Both the position numbers and the translations under genes were made by a program. Shown in pieces: positions 52,514 to 61,718 of a stretch of 64,000 nt of DNA. The notes under the pieces are model-generated. The model ran no database searches. It saw only the letters and a list, made by a program, of their open reading frames with translations, and was not told the DNA's origin. Origin of the DNA: Deltaproteobacteria bacterium (lineage in GTDB: Bacteria > Myxococcota_A > Polyangia > Polyangiales > JADJMO01); the NCBI GenBank assembly GCA_016182965.1, contig JACPFM010000100.1:1-64000 (forward strand), given 5' to 3'. The first letter of the stretch is position 1. Every line of letters starts with the position of its first letter.

Positions 52514-53609
52514 GCGCGACCACCGGCGGCGGGGGGAGGACGTGATCGAAGTGCGCGGCCGGATCGCCCCGGCACCCGTCCATCGCGGCCATCGCCACGT
52601 TGTACATCTCTCGCGCGGTCACGTAATGCAGCGACCAGCGCGCGCGATCGTCGAAGCCGCGGAGCGCGTCGTGCAGGGCGCGGCCCCCCTCGCCGAGCAG
52701 CGAGCGCGCCTGCGCCTCGGGCGCGCCGTGCGTGTGCACCTTGACGAACACCCACTCCGGGCGCCCCTCGACGTGGATCGCCTGCGAGACCCAGGTGGCC
52801 ACGCGCGCCGGGGTCGCCGGATCGTTCGCGGTGATCGCGCTCGACTCGATGCGCACCGAGAGCGCGCCCGGGCGACGCGCGAGCGCGAGCGGCCCGGAGA
52901 TCATGAGCAGCCGGTCGTCGTGGCGGCGTCCGACGCGCGCGTGCTCGGCGCGCTCGTAGGCGCGGCGGCGCGCGAGATCGCCGGCCGGCCACCAGATGCG
53001 GTTGACGACGTTCGGCTGGCACTCGTCGGGCGCCGACGGGAAGGTGAAGTCGGCGTAGCAGCCGGTCTCGAAGAGCAGCGGCAGCTCGGCGTCGACGCCG
53101 CAGTAGCGACCGTCGCGCCGCGCGTTGGCGAGGCACCAGTTGCCGTGGATGAAGCCGTAGCGCGGCCGGCCGTCGACGCCGCGCGAGAGGTGACCGTGAC
53201 GCGCGAGCAGCTCGACGTAGCGCGCGAGGTCGGCGCGCAGCCCTTCGGCGGTGTCGCCGTCGTGGTGCAGGTGCAGCTCGACCTCGCCGTAGCCGGCGGC
53301 GGCGAGCTCGGCGAGCGTCGCCAGCCAGCGGTCGTCGACCTGCTCGCCCGGGAAGAAGAATGTGTGACGCGGCGGTCGTCCGTCGGCGTCGCGGTGGCGC
53401 TCCGCCATGCGCGGGTACTCCTCGCGCCAGAACCGCACGCGCGCGTCGGCGACCTCGCGCGAGGCGTAGCCCCACAGCGGCTCCCAGTGATCGCAGAGCG
53501 CGAACAGGAGGTGACGCGGGCCGGGCGCCGCGCTTCGGCGATCGGCGAGCGATCGCAGCCACCCGCCGAGCCACGTGTGGAGGTTCTTCCTCCGAAGGCC
53601 GCCCAGCAC
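52497..53609 (-). CDS. Hypothetical exopolysaccharide-locus protein (deacetylase-like)
   Basis: A 370-residue protein beginning LGGLRRKNLHTWLGGWLRSL. It has HTFFFPGEQVDDRWLATLAE, a histidine-rich VELHLHHDGDTAEGLRADL (about 118-136) and YGFIHGNWCLANARRDGRYC. The strand and histidine layout resembles a polysaccharide-deacetylase-like TIM barrel, but the standard TFDDG motif is missing. It overlaps the CapK-like ligase. GTG start at 53609. Function uncertain. Confidence 0.6.
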   Translation of the reverse strand: MLGGLRRKNLHTWLGGWLRSLADRRSAAPGPRHLLFALCDHWEPLWGYASREVADARVRFWREEYPRMAERHRDADGRPPRHTFFFPGEQVDDRWLATLAELAAAGYGEVELHLHHDGDTAEGLRADLARYVELLARHGHLSRGVDGRPRYGFIHGNWCLANARRDGRYCGVDAELPLLFETGCYADFTFPSAPDECQPNVVNRIWWPAGDLARRRAYERAEHARVGRRHDDRLLMISGPLALARRPGALSVRIESSAITANDPATPARVATWVSQAIHVEGRPEWVFVKVHTHGAPEAQARSLLGEGGRALHDALRGFDDRARWSLHYVTAREMYNVAMAAMDGCRGDPAAHFDHVLPPPPVVAHGSAR

Positions 53610-53612
53610 GGG

Positions 53613-53921
53613 TCAGCCGGCGGTCGTCTCGAAGACGCGATCGAGCCGGAGGATCTGGAAGATGGCGAGCGGCTGGCCCGCGAGGCCCTTGACCGTGACC
53701 TTGCCGCCGGAGGCGCGCACGCGCTTGAAGAGCGAGACGATGGCGCCGACGCCGGAGCTGTCGATCATGCGGAGCGCGCCCAGGTCGACGACCACGAGCT
53801 TCGGCGCCTCGTTGACGATCGCCTCGATGCTCGGACGAAGCTCGGGAGCGGAGAGCGCGTCGAGCTCGCCCTCGATGCGGAGGACCGTCGCCTGCGCGTT
53901 GCGATCGATCGAGAAATTCAT
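53613..53921 (-). CDS. STAS-domain anti-anti-sigma factor
   Basis: A 102-residue STAS protein: EGELDALSAPELRPSIEAIV, LVVVDLGALRMIDSSGVGAI and SLFKRVRASGGKV. The serine in IDSSGVGAI is the site phosphorylated by the partner kinase-type anti-sigma factor. It would be reset by the PP2C phosphatase 6 kb away in the same locus. It sits close to the ATPase gene on the same strand. Confidence 0.9.
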   Translation of the reverse strand: MNFSIDRNAQATVLRIEGELDALSAPELRPSIEAIVNEAPKLVVVDLGALRMIDSSGVGAIVSLFKRVRASGGKVTVKGLAGQPLAIFQILRLDRVFETTAG

Positions 53922-53978
53922 GTCGACAACCGAGCGGCTGCTCCCTCTCCCACTGTGTAGGCTACCCCATGAGCCGCG

Positions 53979-54386
53979 TCAAAAGCGCTTTCGCAAGGAG
54001 AGCGCGTTGGGCGGGCCGGGCCGGTAGACGACTTCGTCCATGAACGCGCGGATGATGAACAGGCCCATGCCGCGCTCGGGGAGCGCGTCGAGGTCCGGGA
54101 CCGGGACCGTCGACGGATCGAACGGGCGCCCGTCGTCGATGATCCGGATCTCCAGCGCGCCCTCGGCCGGCCCGACCTCGACGATCAGCTGTCCCTCGGG
54201 CAGGTCGCGGTAGGCGTGGAACAGCGCGTTGTTGAACGCCTCGCCGAAGGCGGAGACCACCTGCTCGTGGAACAGGCCGGGCCCCTCGGTGCGCGCGTCG
54301 GACGCGTAGATCTTGCAGGCCGCGGCGACGACGCGCATCGCGACGTCTCTGTACTGCAAGCTCGCGGGCACCTTGAGGACGATCAC
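53979..54386 (-). CDS. Anti-sigma-type serine kinase (HATPase_c)
   Basis: A 135-residue GHKL ATPase from a GTG that gives the usual IVLKVPASLQYRDVAMRVV start. Upstream GTG and TTG codons would add 4-17 residues. The N box is FGEAFNNALFHAY (near 50), the G1 box DDGRPFDP and the G2 box ERGMGLFIIRAF. Such proteins bind a STAS antagonist or a sigma factor alternately. The sigma factor it controls is not in the window. Confidence 0.88.
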   Translation of the reverse strand: MIVLKVPASLQYRDVAMRVVAAACKIYASDARTEGPGLFHEQVVSAFGEAFNNALFHAYRDLPEGQLIVEVGPAEGALEIRIIDDGRPFDPSTVPVPDLDALPERGMGLFIIRAFMDEVVYRPGPPNALSLRKRF

Positions 54387-54438
54387 GAGAGCCAGCACCG
54401 TAGCAAGGCCGCTCGCGAGCCGCCAAACAGGCGGCAAG

Positions 54439-55038
54439 TCAGGGCACGATGATCGTGTCGCCCGACTGCAAGAGGAGGTTCTGCCGTAGGTCGCCGCCCT
54501 TCACGACCGCGGTGTAGCTGAAGGGGATGCGGCGCTCGCCGCGCTCGTCGCGGCGAAGGACGACGATCGCGTCCTGCTGCGCGAACGGCGTGAAGCCGCC
54601 GGCCATCGCGAGGCCCATCAGCACGGTGATCGGCTGCGTGGGCGCGAGCTCGCCGGGCTTCTGCACCTCGCCGATGACGTAGACCTTGTACGACTTGACC
54701 TCGAGCACGAGGACCGTGACCGGGACCGGCTCGCTGTAGTACTTGGCGAGCCGCGTCTCGACGTCCTTGGCGATCTCTCGCCCGGAGCGCCCCGAGGCGG
54801 GCACGTCGCCGATGAGCGGCAGCGAGACGTTGCCGTCGGGTCGGACGGTGACCTCCTGGCTGACCTCGTCGTGCTTCCACACCGACACGCGGAGCTTGTC
54901 GCCGGGGCCGATGCGGTACTCGGTCGCCTTCTCGTCCTGCCAGCGGTACGTCTGCGCGCCCGCGCAGGCGCCGAGCGCACCGAGCGCGACGACGGCGATC
55001 AGCGTCACGATCACGGCGCGCAGCAGTCGTCCGGTCAC
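54439..55038 (-). CDS. Short polysaccharide export (OPX/Wza-like) lipoprotein
   Basis: A 199-residue lipoprotein (lipobox ALGAC, Cys25). The Poly_export domain has YRIGPGDKLRVSVW and VRPDGNVSLPLIGDV. One SLBB domain follows (VYVIGEVQKPGE, near 125). The C-terminus ends LLLQSGDTIIVP, with no alpha-helical segment to span the outer membrane as in Wza. It may therefore need a separate barrel to cross the membrane. GTG start. Confidence 0.92.
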   Translation of the reverse strand: MTGRLLRAVIVTLIAVVALGALGACAGAQTYRWQDEKATEYRIGPGDKLRVSVWKHDEVSQEVTVRPDGNVSLPLIGDVPASGRSGREIAKDVETRLAKYYSEPVPVTVLVLEVKSYKVYVIGEVQKPGELAPTQPITVLMGLAMAGGFTPFAQQDAIVVLRRDERGERRIPFSYTAVVKGGDLRQNLLLQSGDTIIVP

Positions 55039-55045
55039 CGGTCCT

Positions 55046-56392
55046 TCATACCACGCCCCGCCGCGGCACGCGCCGCGGCTGCCTTCGCCTGGGCGCGCTC
55101 GCGACGGCCTCGCGGAGCACGGCGGCGAACTCGCCGGCGAGCGCGCGGCGATCGTAGCGCTCGACGTCCTTCGCCCGGAGCACGGGTGCCGCCCGCTCCT
55201 TCGGGCCCTGATCGCGGAAGGCGCGCAGCCGACGCGAAAGCGCCTCGGCGATCGCCGGCGCGTCGCGCGGCGGGAGGACCTCGCCGAGCGCGTGCGCGCG
55301 GACGAGGCGCGCGAGGGCCCCCTCGGGCGCGAGCGTCAGGATCGGCCTTCCGAGGTGCATCAGCTCGAAGATCTTCGCGGGGTAGATGCGCTCGGCGCCC
55401 GGCACCGCGTCGAGCAGGCACAGGGCGAGGTGGCTCGCCGACAGCTCCGCGAGGACCCGATCGTGCGGCACGTACCCGCCGATCTCGACGCCGACCCCCT
55501 CGAAGCCGGCGAAGGCGTCGCGCTCGGTCTCGACGATGCGGCCGAGGAAGCGCATCGACAACAGGCGCGCGAGCGCCGGATCGCGCTCGTTCAGGAGGCG
55601 CACGCCGGCGAGCAGCCCGCGCGCGCTGGTCAGCCGGAAGATCGTGCCGGCGTAGGTCACCACGAACCGGTCGGTCGGCGGCGCCGGCCTGGGGACCGGG
55701 AAATCGTCGCGGTCCCAGCCGTTGGGGACCGTGATCACCCGCGCCGGATCGAGGAACGAGAAGCGTTCGAGCAGCTCGCGACGGAAGTCGTCGGTCGCGG
55801 TGGTCACGAGGTGCGCGGCCCGCAGCAGCGCCGGCTCGAGGACGTCGCCGGCGAGGCGCGACGCGCGGCCGGCGGTCATCTCGTAGCTCGTGCGGTAGGT
55901 GCTCCACTCGTCGCGATAGTCGAGGACCACGCCCGCGCACGTGCGGGCGAGCGGCGCGAGCAGGTACTGCGAGAACGGCGGGCCGCTGATCAGCACGGCG
56001 TCGTCGCGCCGGGCGAGCAGCCGCGCGGCCAAGGCGCGGGCCGCCGCCGGGGCCCAGAGGATCTGCGCGTCGGGCACCAGCAGCGATCGCGCCGCCGACG
56101 TCGCCGCGCGCAACGCCCGCGCGCGCAGCGAGCGCCGCGTGGTCGCCGACCAGGCCGCGCTCTTCGTCGCGTAGCCCGGCTCGAAGGTCCGCGCGCGCAC
56201 GATCTCGAGCTCGGGCGAGACGTCGCGGAGCAGCGACGGATCGCGCAGCGGGACCGAGGGATTCGCGACCGTCAGCACCGCGGGCCGGACGCCGTGGTCG
56301 GGCAGGTACTTCACGAGCTTGGCCATGCGCTGCACGCCGGCGCCCCCGACCGGCGGGAACGCGTAGGCGACGATCAGCGCGCGGAGCTCCAC
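55046..56392 (-). CDS. Glycosyltransferase family 4-like
   Basis: A 448-residue GT-B enzyme starting at GTG. ALIVAYAFPPVGGAGVQRMA is the N-terminal motif, then DYRDEWSTYRTSYEM, VPNGWDRDDFPVPRP, VTYAGTIFRLTSARGLLAGV, and donor-site residues YPAKIFELMHLGRPILTLAP near 375. These are typical of the exopolysaccharide WcaI-type enzymes. It lies 7 bases upstream of the OPX gene and is probably co-transcribed. Confidence 0.92.
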   Translation of the reverse strand: MELRALIVAYAFPPVGGAGVQRMAKLVKYLPDHGVRPAVLTVANPSVPLRDPSLLRDVSPELEIVRARTFEPGYATKSAAWSATTRRSLRARALRAATSAARSLLVPDAQILWAPAAARALAARLLARRDDAVLISGPPFSQYLLAPLARTCAGVVLDYRDEWSTYRTSYEMTAGRASRLAGDVLEPALLRAAHLVTTATDDFRRELLERFSFLDPARVITVPNGWDRDDFPVPRPAPPTDRFVVTYAGTIFRLTSARGLLAGVRLLNERDPALARLLSMRFLGRIVETERDAFAGFEGVGVEIGGYVPHDRVLAELSASHLALCLLDAVPGAERIYPAKIFELMHLGRPILTLAPEGALARLVRAHALGEVLPPRDAPAIAEALSRRLRAFRDQGPKERAAPVLRAKDVERYDRRALAGEFAAVLREAVASAPRRRQPRRVPRRGVV

Positions 56393-56486
56393 GGTGCGGT
56401 TGGTAGCACTCGGCGGCGCCGCGCGCGACGATCGCGACTTTGCGCCCGGCGCGATTCGTGAGAACCGGCCCGATGATCGAGGCAGC

Positions 56487-57473
56487 ATGACGGCGCACAG
56501 GGAGCGGATGCGGCGGGTCGCGCGGGCGCTGCTCGCGGTGGCGATCTGGGCACACGCGCTCGGCGTCGCGTCGTTCCTGGTCGTGCTCTCCCTGTTCGGC
56601 GAGTCTTCGCGCGTCACGTTCCTGCTGCTCCACGTGCCGCGGCACCCGTGGTTGATCGCCGCCGCGCTGCTCTCGCCGATCGCGCTCGTGCAGCGGCGCT
56701 GGGTGCTCGTCGCGGTCGAGGCGGTGGCGCTGCTCGTCACCCTCTTCCCGCTGATGGGCATGCGGGTCGGCTGGTCACGCTCCGAGCGCGGGCACCGCCT
56801 GCGGGTGCTCACGTACAACGTCTTCTTCGGCAAGCTCGGGCGACCGCAGCTGGTCGAGGAGATCGCGGCGAGCGGCGCCGACGTCGTCGTCCTGCAGGCG
56901 TCGCCGGCCTCGCTCGCGGAGCGCCTCGCGCAGCGCATGCCCGGCCCGACAAGCTACAAGGCGCGCTACGACGGCGAGTTCGTGATGGTGACGCGGCTGC
57001 GGGTGCGCGACGTCGAGGTGCCCGAGCCGCTCGCCGACGGCACGCCGGCGATGTGGGCGCGCTACGCCCTCGAGGGGCCGGGCGGCCCGTTCCAGGTGGT
57101 GAGCTTCCACCCGTTCTCGCCGCGCGCGGGCATCTTCGATCGCGAGGATCCGCGCATCGGCGTCGACATCCGCGACCGGCAGGTCGCGTCCGCGGTCGCG
57201 GCGACCGCGCGCACCAGCGAGCCGTTCGTGCTCGCCGGCGACTCCAACCTGCCCGGGCTGAGCGCGCTGCACCGGAAGCACCTCTCCGGCATGCGCGACG
57301 CCTTCGACGACGTGGGCTTCGGCTTCGGCTACACCTTCCCCGCGAAGTACCCGTGGATGCGCATCGACCGCGTCCTCGGCGGCAAGGTGCGGTTCCTCTC
57401 GGTCGCCGTCGGCGCGCGCGGCGCGTCCGACCACCGCTCGGTGGTGGCCGACTTCGAGCTCGAAGCGCCATGA
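56487..57473 (+). CDS. Membrane-bound endonuclease/exonuclease/phosphatase-fold protein
   Basis: A 328-residue protein: three membrane helices in the first 90 residues (LLAVAIWAHALGVASFLVVL, LIAAALLSPIALV, VLVAVEAVALLVTLFPLMGM). An EEP domain follows, with RVLTYNVFFG, GADVVVLQASPASL, LAGDSNLPG and GASDHRSVVADF, the standard catalytic motifs. It is likely a periplasmic or membrane phosphatase or lipid-linked phosphodiesterase. The stop overlaps the next start (ATGA), so it is linked to the membrane glycosyltransferase. Confidence 0.87.
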   Translation: MTAHRERMRRVARALLAVAIWAHALGVASFLVVLSLFGESSRVTFLLLHVPRHPWLIAAALLSPIALVQRRWVLVAVEAVALLVTLFPLMGMRVGWSRSERGHRLRVLTYNVFFGKLGRPQLVEEIAASGADVVVLQASPASLAERLAQRMPGPTSYKARYDGEFVMVTRLRVRDVEVPEPLADGTPAMWARYALEGPGGPFQVVSFHPFSPRAGIFDREDPRIGVDIRDRQVASAVAATARTSEPFVLAGDSNLPGLSALHRKHLSGMRDAFDDVGFGFGYTFPAKYPWMRIDRVLGGKVRFLSVAVGARGASDHRSVVADFELEAP

Positions 57474-58846
57474 GCGGACGGCTCGTCGCGCTGCTCGCCG
57501 GCCGGCGCGCGACGGTGGCCATCGTCGCCGCAGGGCTCTTCGTGCGGGTCGTCGTGCTCGCCCTCCTCACGCACACGCCGCTCGCCGACGACGCCGCCGA
57601 CTACCACGAGGCCGCGCGGCTGCTCGCCTCCGGGGCGCCCCACGAGCCGGAGTGGCCGCCCGCGCTGCCGCTGCTATTGGCCGCGTTCCACGCGGTGCTC
57701 GGCGCGTCGGAGCTGGTCTCGCGCGTCGCCGTGCTGACGCTCGTGGTGCCGTTCGCCCTCGTGCTGGTGTCGCTCGCGCGTCGGCTCGGTCGGCCGCTGG
57801 CCGGCAACCTCGCGCTCGCCGCGTTCGCGTTCACGCCGTCGTTCGTGCTCTTGTCGGTCACGCCGCTCACCCAGCTGCCGACGGCGACGCTCCTGCTCGT
57901 CACCCTGTGGCTGGCCTTGTCGCTCGCCGAGGCGCCGCGCGCGGCTTCGCGCGGAGCGCGGCGCTCCGCTTGGACGGGCGCGCCGCACGCCGCGGCTCTC
58001 GGCGGCGCGCTCGGCGCCCTCGTGCTGGTGCGACCGTCGAACGCCCTGCTCGCGCTGGTCGTGGTGGCTTTTGCGCTCCTTCGCGTGCGACGGCCGGTGA
58101 CGCTGCTCGCGCCCCTCGTCCTCGTGCTCGTCGTCGGCGCGTGGGAGCTGCGCGCGACCTCGCTCGCGGGGCGGTTCGTCTTCGTGAACACCGCCAACGC
58201 GCGCAACCTCTACTACGGCAACAACCCGTGGACGCCCCTTTACCGCACGTGGTGGTTCGGCTCGCACAAGGCGGGCGAGCCGGGGGTGCCCGCCGGGTTC
58301 GTGCTCGATCACGCGCGCATCGGCGCGCTGCCGCCCGCCGAGCGGGATCCTGCGTTCACCGCCGCGGCGGCCGCGCACGTGCGCGCCAGGCCGGATCTCT
58401 TCGCGGTCCGCACGTTCGCGCGCGCGCGGACCTTCTTCGCGTTCGACACGTTCACCGGGGCGCAGCTCGTGCGCAAGCGCGGCGCGAAGCTCGCCGGCGT
58501 CGCGGTGCTCGGGGCCGACGCGGTCTCTTGGATCGCCATCGCCGGCCTCGCGCTCCTCGGCCTCTGCGCCGCGCCGCGAGATGACGGCGAGCGGGCGCTC
58601 CGTCGCGTGGCGGGCGCGCTGACCTTGCTCTACGCGCTGCCCTACTTCGTGTCGTTCGCGCACCCGACGTATCACTTCCCGATCGCGCCCCTCCTCGGGC
58701 TCATCGGCGCGGTCGCGCTCGCGCGGCGGCTCGAGGAGGGCGGCTTCGCCGTCGATCCTCGTCGCCGCAAGCTCCTGGTCGTCGCGGGGCTCGCGCTGCT
58801 GCTGGTGCAGGCCGAGTGGATCGTCCACATGGCCGAGCGGGTGTGA
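57470..58846 (+). CDS. Membrane glycosyltransferase (GT-C fold, PMT/ArnT-like)
   Basis: A 458-residue protein with about ten hydrophobic helices. The first loop after helix 1 has PLADDAADYHEAARLLA, like the acidic catalytic loop of dolichyl-phosphate-type glycosyltransferases. The loop TANARNLYYGNNPWTPLYR near 245 lies outside the membrane. It likely transfers sugars from polyprenyl-phosphate donors. Its ATG is within the stop of the EEP gene. The C-terminal helix ends LVQAEWIVHMAERV. Confidence 0.83.
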   Translation: MSGRLVALLAGRRATVAIVAAGLFVRVVVLALLTHTPLADDAADYHEAARLLASGAPHEPEWPPALPLLLAAFHAVLGASELVSRVAVLTLVVPFALVLVSLARRLGRPLAGNLALAAFAFTPSFVLLSVTPLTQLPTATLLLVTLWLALSLAEAPRAASRGARRSAWTGAPHAAALGGALGALVLVRPSNALLALVVVAFALLRVRRPVTLLAPLVLVLVVGAWELRATSLAGRFVFVNTANARNLYYGNNPWTPLYRTWWFGSHKAGEPGVPAGFVLDHARIGALPPAERDPAFTAAAAAHVRARPDLFAVRTFARARTFFAFDTFTGAQLVRKRGAKLAGVAVLGADAVSWIAIAGLALLGLCAAPRDDGERALRRVAGALTLLYALPYFVSFAHPTYHFPIAPLLGLIGAVALARRLEEGGFAVDPRRRKLLVVAGLALLLVQAEWIVHMAERV

Positions 58847-60355
58847 TCAGGCCGCTGCGCTCGAGGGAGCGCCCGTCTCCGCGCGCCGCGCGCGCGCCGC
58901 GGCGACCAGGGAGAGGAACTCGCGGGTGGTGCCGCGCGCCAGCGTGAACGCGCCGACCACGTAGCCGAGCACGCCGGCGGCGATCTCGAGCAGCAGGCCG
59001 ACGACCGGCGCGCGCAGGCCGAGCGAGGCCAGCGCCCATCGCGCGCCGAGCACCGCGAGCACCATCGGCACGCAGGCGAGCAGCGCGGGCACGCACCGGC
59101 CGAGCAGCGTGGTGATGCGGATCCCGTCGGTCACCTGGATCGTCCACTGGGCGGCGAGCAGGTACGCGCCGAAGCCGAGCCCCACCGAGAGGCAGGCCCA
59201 CAGCGGGCCGAGGCGGCCGAGGGTGAGCAGCGCCCCGACGAGCACGATCAGCTTGAGGAAGGAGCCGATCATCTCGACGCGCGGGCGATCGTTGGCGAGC
59301 AGGTACGCGGAGACCTGCCAGTTGAGCGGGCGGATCACCGACAGCACGCAGAGGATGGTGAGCATCGGCGCGACGCTCGCCCACGCCGGACCGAGCGCGA
59401 TCGGCACCAGCGTGGAGGCGATGGCGCCGAAGCCGATCGCCGCGGGGAAGACGACGAACGCGAGGATGCCCGTCGACGAGACCAGCGCCTCGCCGCGGCC
59501 GGCGCGATCCATGCGGGCGAACGAGGGGAGGAGCACCTCGCCGACCTGTTCGCCGATCTGATCGGCCGGGACGTCGGCGAGGTTGTAGGCGACCTGGTAC
59601 TGCCCCATCACCTGGATGCCGAAGAGATACGAGAAGAGCAGGTTGTCCCAACGCGAGGCGGCGAAGACCGCCAGCGAGCCGAGCCAGATGGGCACGCCGA
59701 AGCGAAGCACGCGCCGGTAGGTCGCGCGCTCGAGCCGGTGCGGCGAGAGCCACGAGGCCATGGGGACGGCGCCGACGTACAGCGCCGCCCGGAGCGCGCT
59801 GCGCAGCACGTTGGCGAGCACGATGGCCATGCCGCCGAACCCGGCGATCGCCAGGGCGAGGGAGGCGACGGTGAACGCGAGATCGCCGGCCGCCCGCGCC
59901 CCCGCGATGCGGCGAAAACGCATGGAGCGCGAAAGCAGCCGCTCGGGCACGTAGCCGATGCGATCGAGCATCACCGAGAGCGCGAGGCCGGGCACGTACA
60001 GCGCCGCGCGCGGCGCGTGGAACGCGGCCGACAACGGCGCGGCGAGGAGCAGCATCGCGAACAGCGCCACCACGCCGATGACGAGGTGGAAGGCCGTGAT
60101 GTGGAAGACGGTCTTCGGACCCTCGTCGGGCTTGGCGACCACGTAGTTGCCGACGCCCACGGTCGACAGCTGGTTCGCGGTGAACACCAGGACCACCGCC
60201 GCGCCGACCTCGCCCACGATGTCGGGCGTGAGGTAGTGCGTGATGGCGACCGATCCGACGAGCCCGAGGACGCGGGTCACCAGCCCGGCCGCGATCGTCC
60301 ACCCGGCGCTGCGCACCGCGCGCGCCTGAACGGACTGGACGGCCTCCGCGGTCAT
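58847..60355 (-). CDS. Lipopolysaccharide/oligosaccharide flippase (Wzx-like)
   Basis: A 502-residue membrane protein with about 14 hydrophobic helices. It begins RSAGWTIAAGLVTRVLGLVG, with helices such as SVAITHYLTPDIVGEVGAAV and the conserved central FAASRWDNLLFSYLFGIQVM. The pattern matches the polysaccharide transport family that moves undecaprenyl-linked repeat units across the inner membrane. It converges with the previous gene with no gap between the stops. Start MTAEAV at 60355. Confidence 0.92.
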   Translation of the reverse strand: MTAEAVQSVQARAVRSAGWTIAAGLVTRVLGLVGSVAITHYLTPDIVGEVGAAVVLVFTANQLSTVGVGNYVVAKPDEGPKTVFHITAFHLVIGVVALFAMLLLAAPLSAAFHAPRAALYVPGLALSVMLDRIGYVPERLLSRSMRFRRIAGARAAGDLAFTVASLALAIAGFGGMAIVLANVLRSALRAALYVGAVPMASWLSPHRLERATYRRVLRFGVPIWLGSLAVFAASRWDNLLFSYLFGIQVMGQYQVAYNLADVPADQIGEQVGEVLLPSFARMDRAGRGEALVSSTGILAFVVFPAAIGFGAIASTLVPIALGPAWASVAPMLTILCVLSVIRPLNWQVSAYLLANDRPRVEMIGSFLKLIVLVGALLTLGRLGPLWACLSVGLGFGAYLLAAQWTIQVTDGIRITTLLGRCVPALLACVPMVLAVLGARWALASLGLRAPVVGLLLEIAAGVLGYVVGAFTLARGTTREFLSLVAAARARRAETGAPSSAAA

Positions 60356-60427
60356 CGGCCCGCGAGGGACTAGCACAGCTGGCGTGCGGTATGCTCGCGC
60401 GCGTCCTCCGCTCCCGTTCGCAGCCCG

Positions 60428-61711
60428 ATGCCGACGACGCCGCCGCCCCCTTCCACGACCGACGTCGCCGCCCAGGTCGCCGTGGTCTCCGGCGTCGACT
60501 CGAACGTGTTCGTCACCCAGCGCTCCGACGGCTCCGCGGCGCGCCACCCCGCGGCGTTCGTCGGGCTCGAGGGCTCGTACGGCCTTCGTCGAGCGGGTCG
60601 GCTCGCCGAAGAGATAAAGGACGTGCGGGTCTTCGGCCGCCTGCAGCAGTACGCGCCGCTCGGGCCCTCCTTCGAGGGGCGCGAGGGGCGGGTGGGGCTC
60701 GCGTGGCTGGGCGCGACGCGCCTCGGCTGGCGCACGATGGTGACGACCACCAGCATCTCCACGCTCGGCTCGGTGCAGGCGGCGCGCGGCACCGACGGGG
60801 CGAAGGTCTCGTTCGATCCGCTCTCCACCCGGCGCACCGCGTGGATCACCTCCAACGCCGCGGTGCTCGCGCACCAGGTCTCGCGCGCGTGGCTCTTCGC
60901 GCGGCGGGTCGGGGTCGAGATCGGCGGGACGGTCCGCGACGAGGTGCCGGGCCGCGCGGGGTCGGTGCACCGCGGCTTCGACTACATCGTCGGGTCGACG
61001 CGCACGAGCCTCGCCAGGCGCGTCAGCGCGCGCACCACGGTGGAAGGAGCGCTGCGCCTCGATCGCATGCACACCGCGTACGTGCTCGATCGCTCGGCGA
61101 CGCCGCGCAACGTCGGGCCGCTCGACAGCGTGTCCGCGACCTTCACCCTCGGCGCCGTGCATGCGCGCACCCGCGCGCTGACCGCGCTCGGCGAGGCGGG
61201 CGTCAGCCTCGCCGTCCCGCGCATCGGCGATCCCGCGCTGGTGTTGCCGGCGGTCAGCGCGGGCCTGGTGCACGCGACGACCAGCTGGTCGGCGTCGGCG
61301 CTCGCGGGCTTCCAGTACGCGTTCACCGATCCGCGCGTCGGCCCCGGGCCGGCGAGCACCGTCACGCTCTCGCTGGTCGGCCGGCCGCTCGGCGGGGCCG
61401 CCCACGAGGATCTGTACCTGATCGCCGAGGCCGCCGGGCAGAGCACCAAGGTCGTCGCCGGCACCAACGACGGCGCGCGGGTCGACGCCGGGACCGCGTC
61501 CGTCGAGGCGCGCTACAACCTCGGCCAGGGCTTCGGCCTGCTCTGCGGCTACGACTTCCGCTTCGGCCGCTTCACCGGTCCGAGCGCGCCGCCGCCGTTC
61601 GTGCGGCACGTGGTGTTCCTCGGGCTGTCGCTCGCCTGGTCCGGCGAGGGGCGGATCGCCCCGATGGCGACGCTGGTGCGCCCGACCGACCCGATCCCGA
61701 TCGGTCGGTGA
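60428..61711 (+). CDS. Beta-barrel-like outer-membrane protein of exopolysaccharide locus
   Basis: A 427-residue protein rich in amphipathic beta strands: alternating hydrophobic/charged stretches such as TTVEGALRLDRMHTAYVLD, LTALGEAGVSLAV and SLVGRPLGGAAHEDLYLIAE. It ends HVVFLGLSLAWSGEGR, like an outer-membrane barrel. At the only in-frame start (an in-frame TAG at 60371-60373) no signal peptide is seen; VAAQVAVVSGVDSNVF follows. It may cooperate with the short OPX protein. Function inferred from cluster and strand pattern only. Confidence 0.55.
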   Translation: MPTTPPPPSTTDVAAQVAVVSGVDSNVFVTQRSDGSAARHPAAFVGLEGSYGLRRAGRLAEEIKDVRVFGRLQQYAPLGPSFEGREGRVGLAWLGATRLGWRTMVTTTSISTLGSVQAARGTDGAKVSFDPLSTRRTAWITSNAAVLAHQVSRAWLFARRVGVEIGGTVRDEVPGRAGSVHRGFDYIVGSTRTSLARRVSARTTVEGALRLDRMHTAYVLDRSATPRNVGPLDSVSATFTLGAVHARTRALTALGEAGVSLAVPRIGDPALVLPAVSAGLVHATTSWSASALAGFQYAFTDPRVGPGPASTVTLSLVGRPLGGAAHEDLYLIAEAAGQSTKVVAGTNDGARVDAGTASVEARYNLGQGFGLLCGYDFRFGRFTGPSAPPPFVRHVVFLGLSLAWSGEGRIAPMATLVRPTDPIPIGR

Positions 61712-61718
61712 GAGGGTG

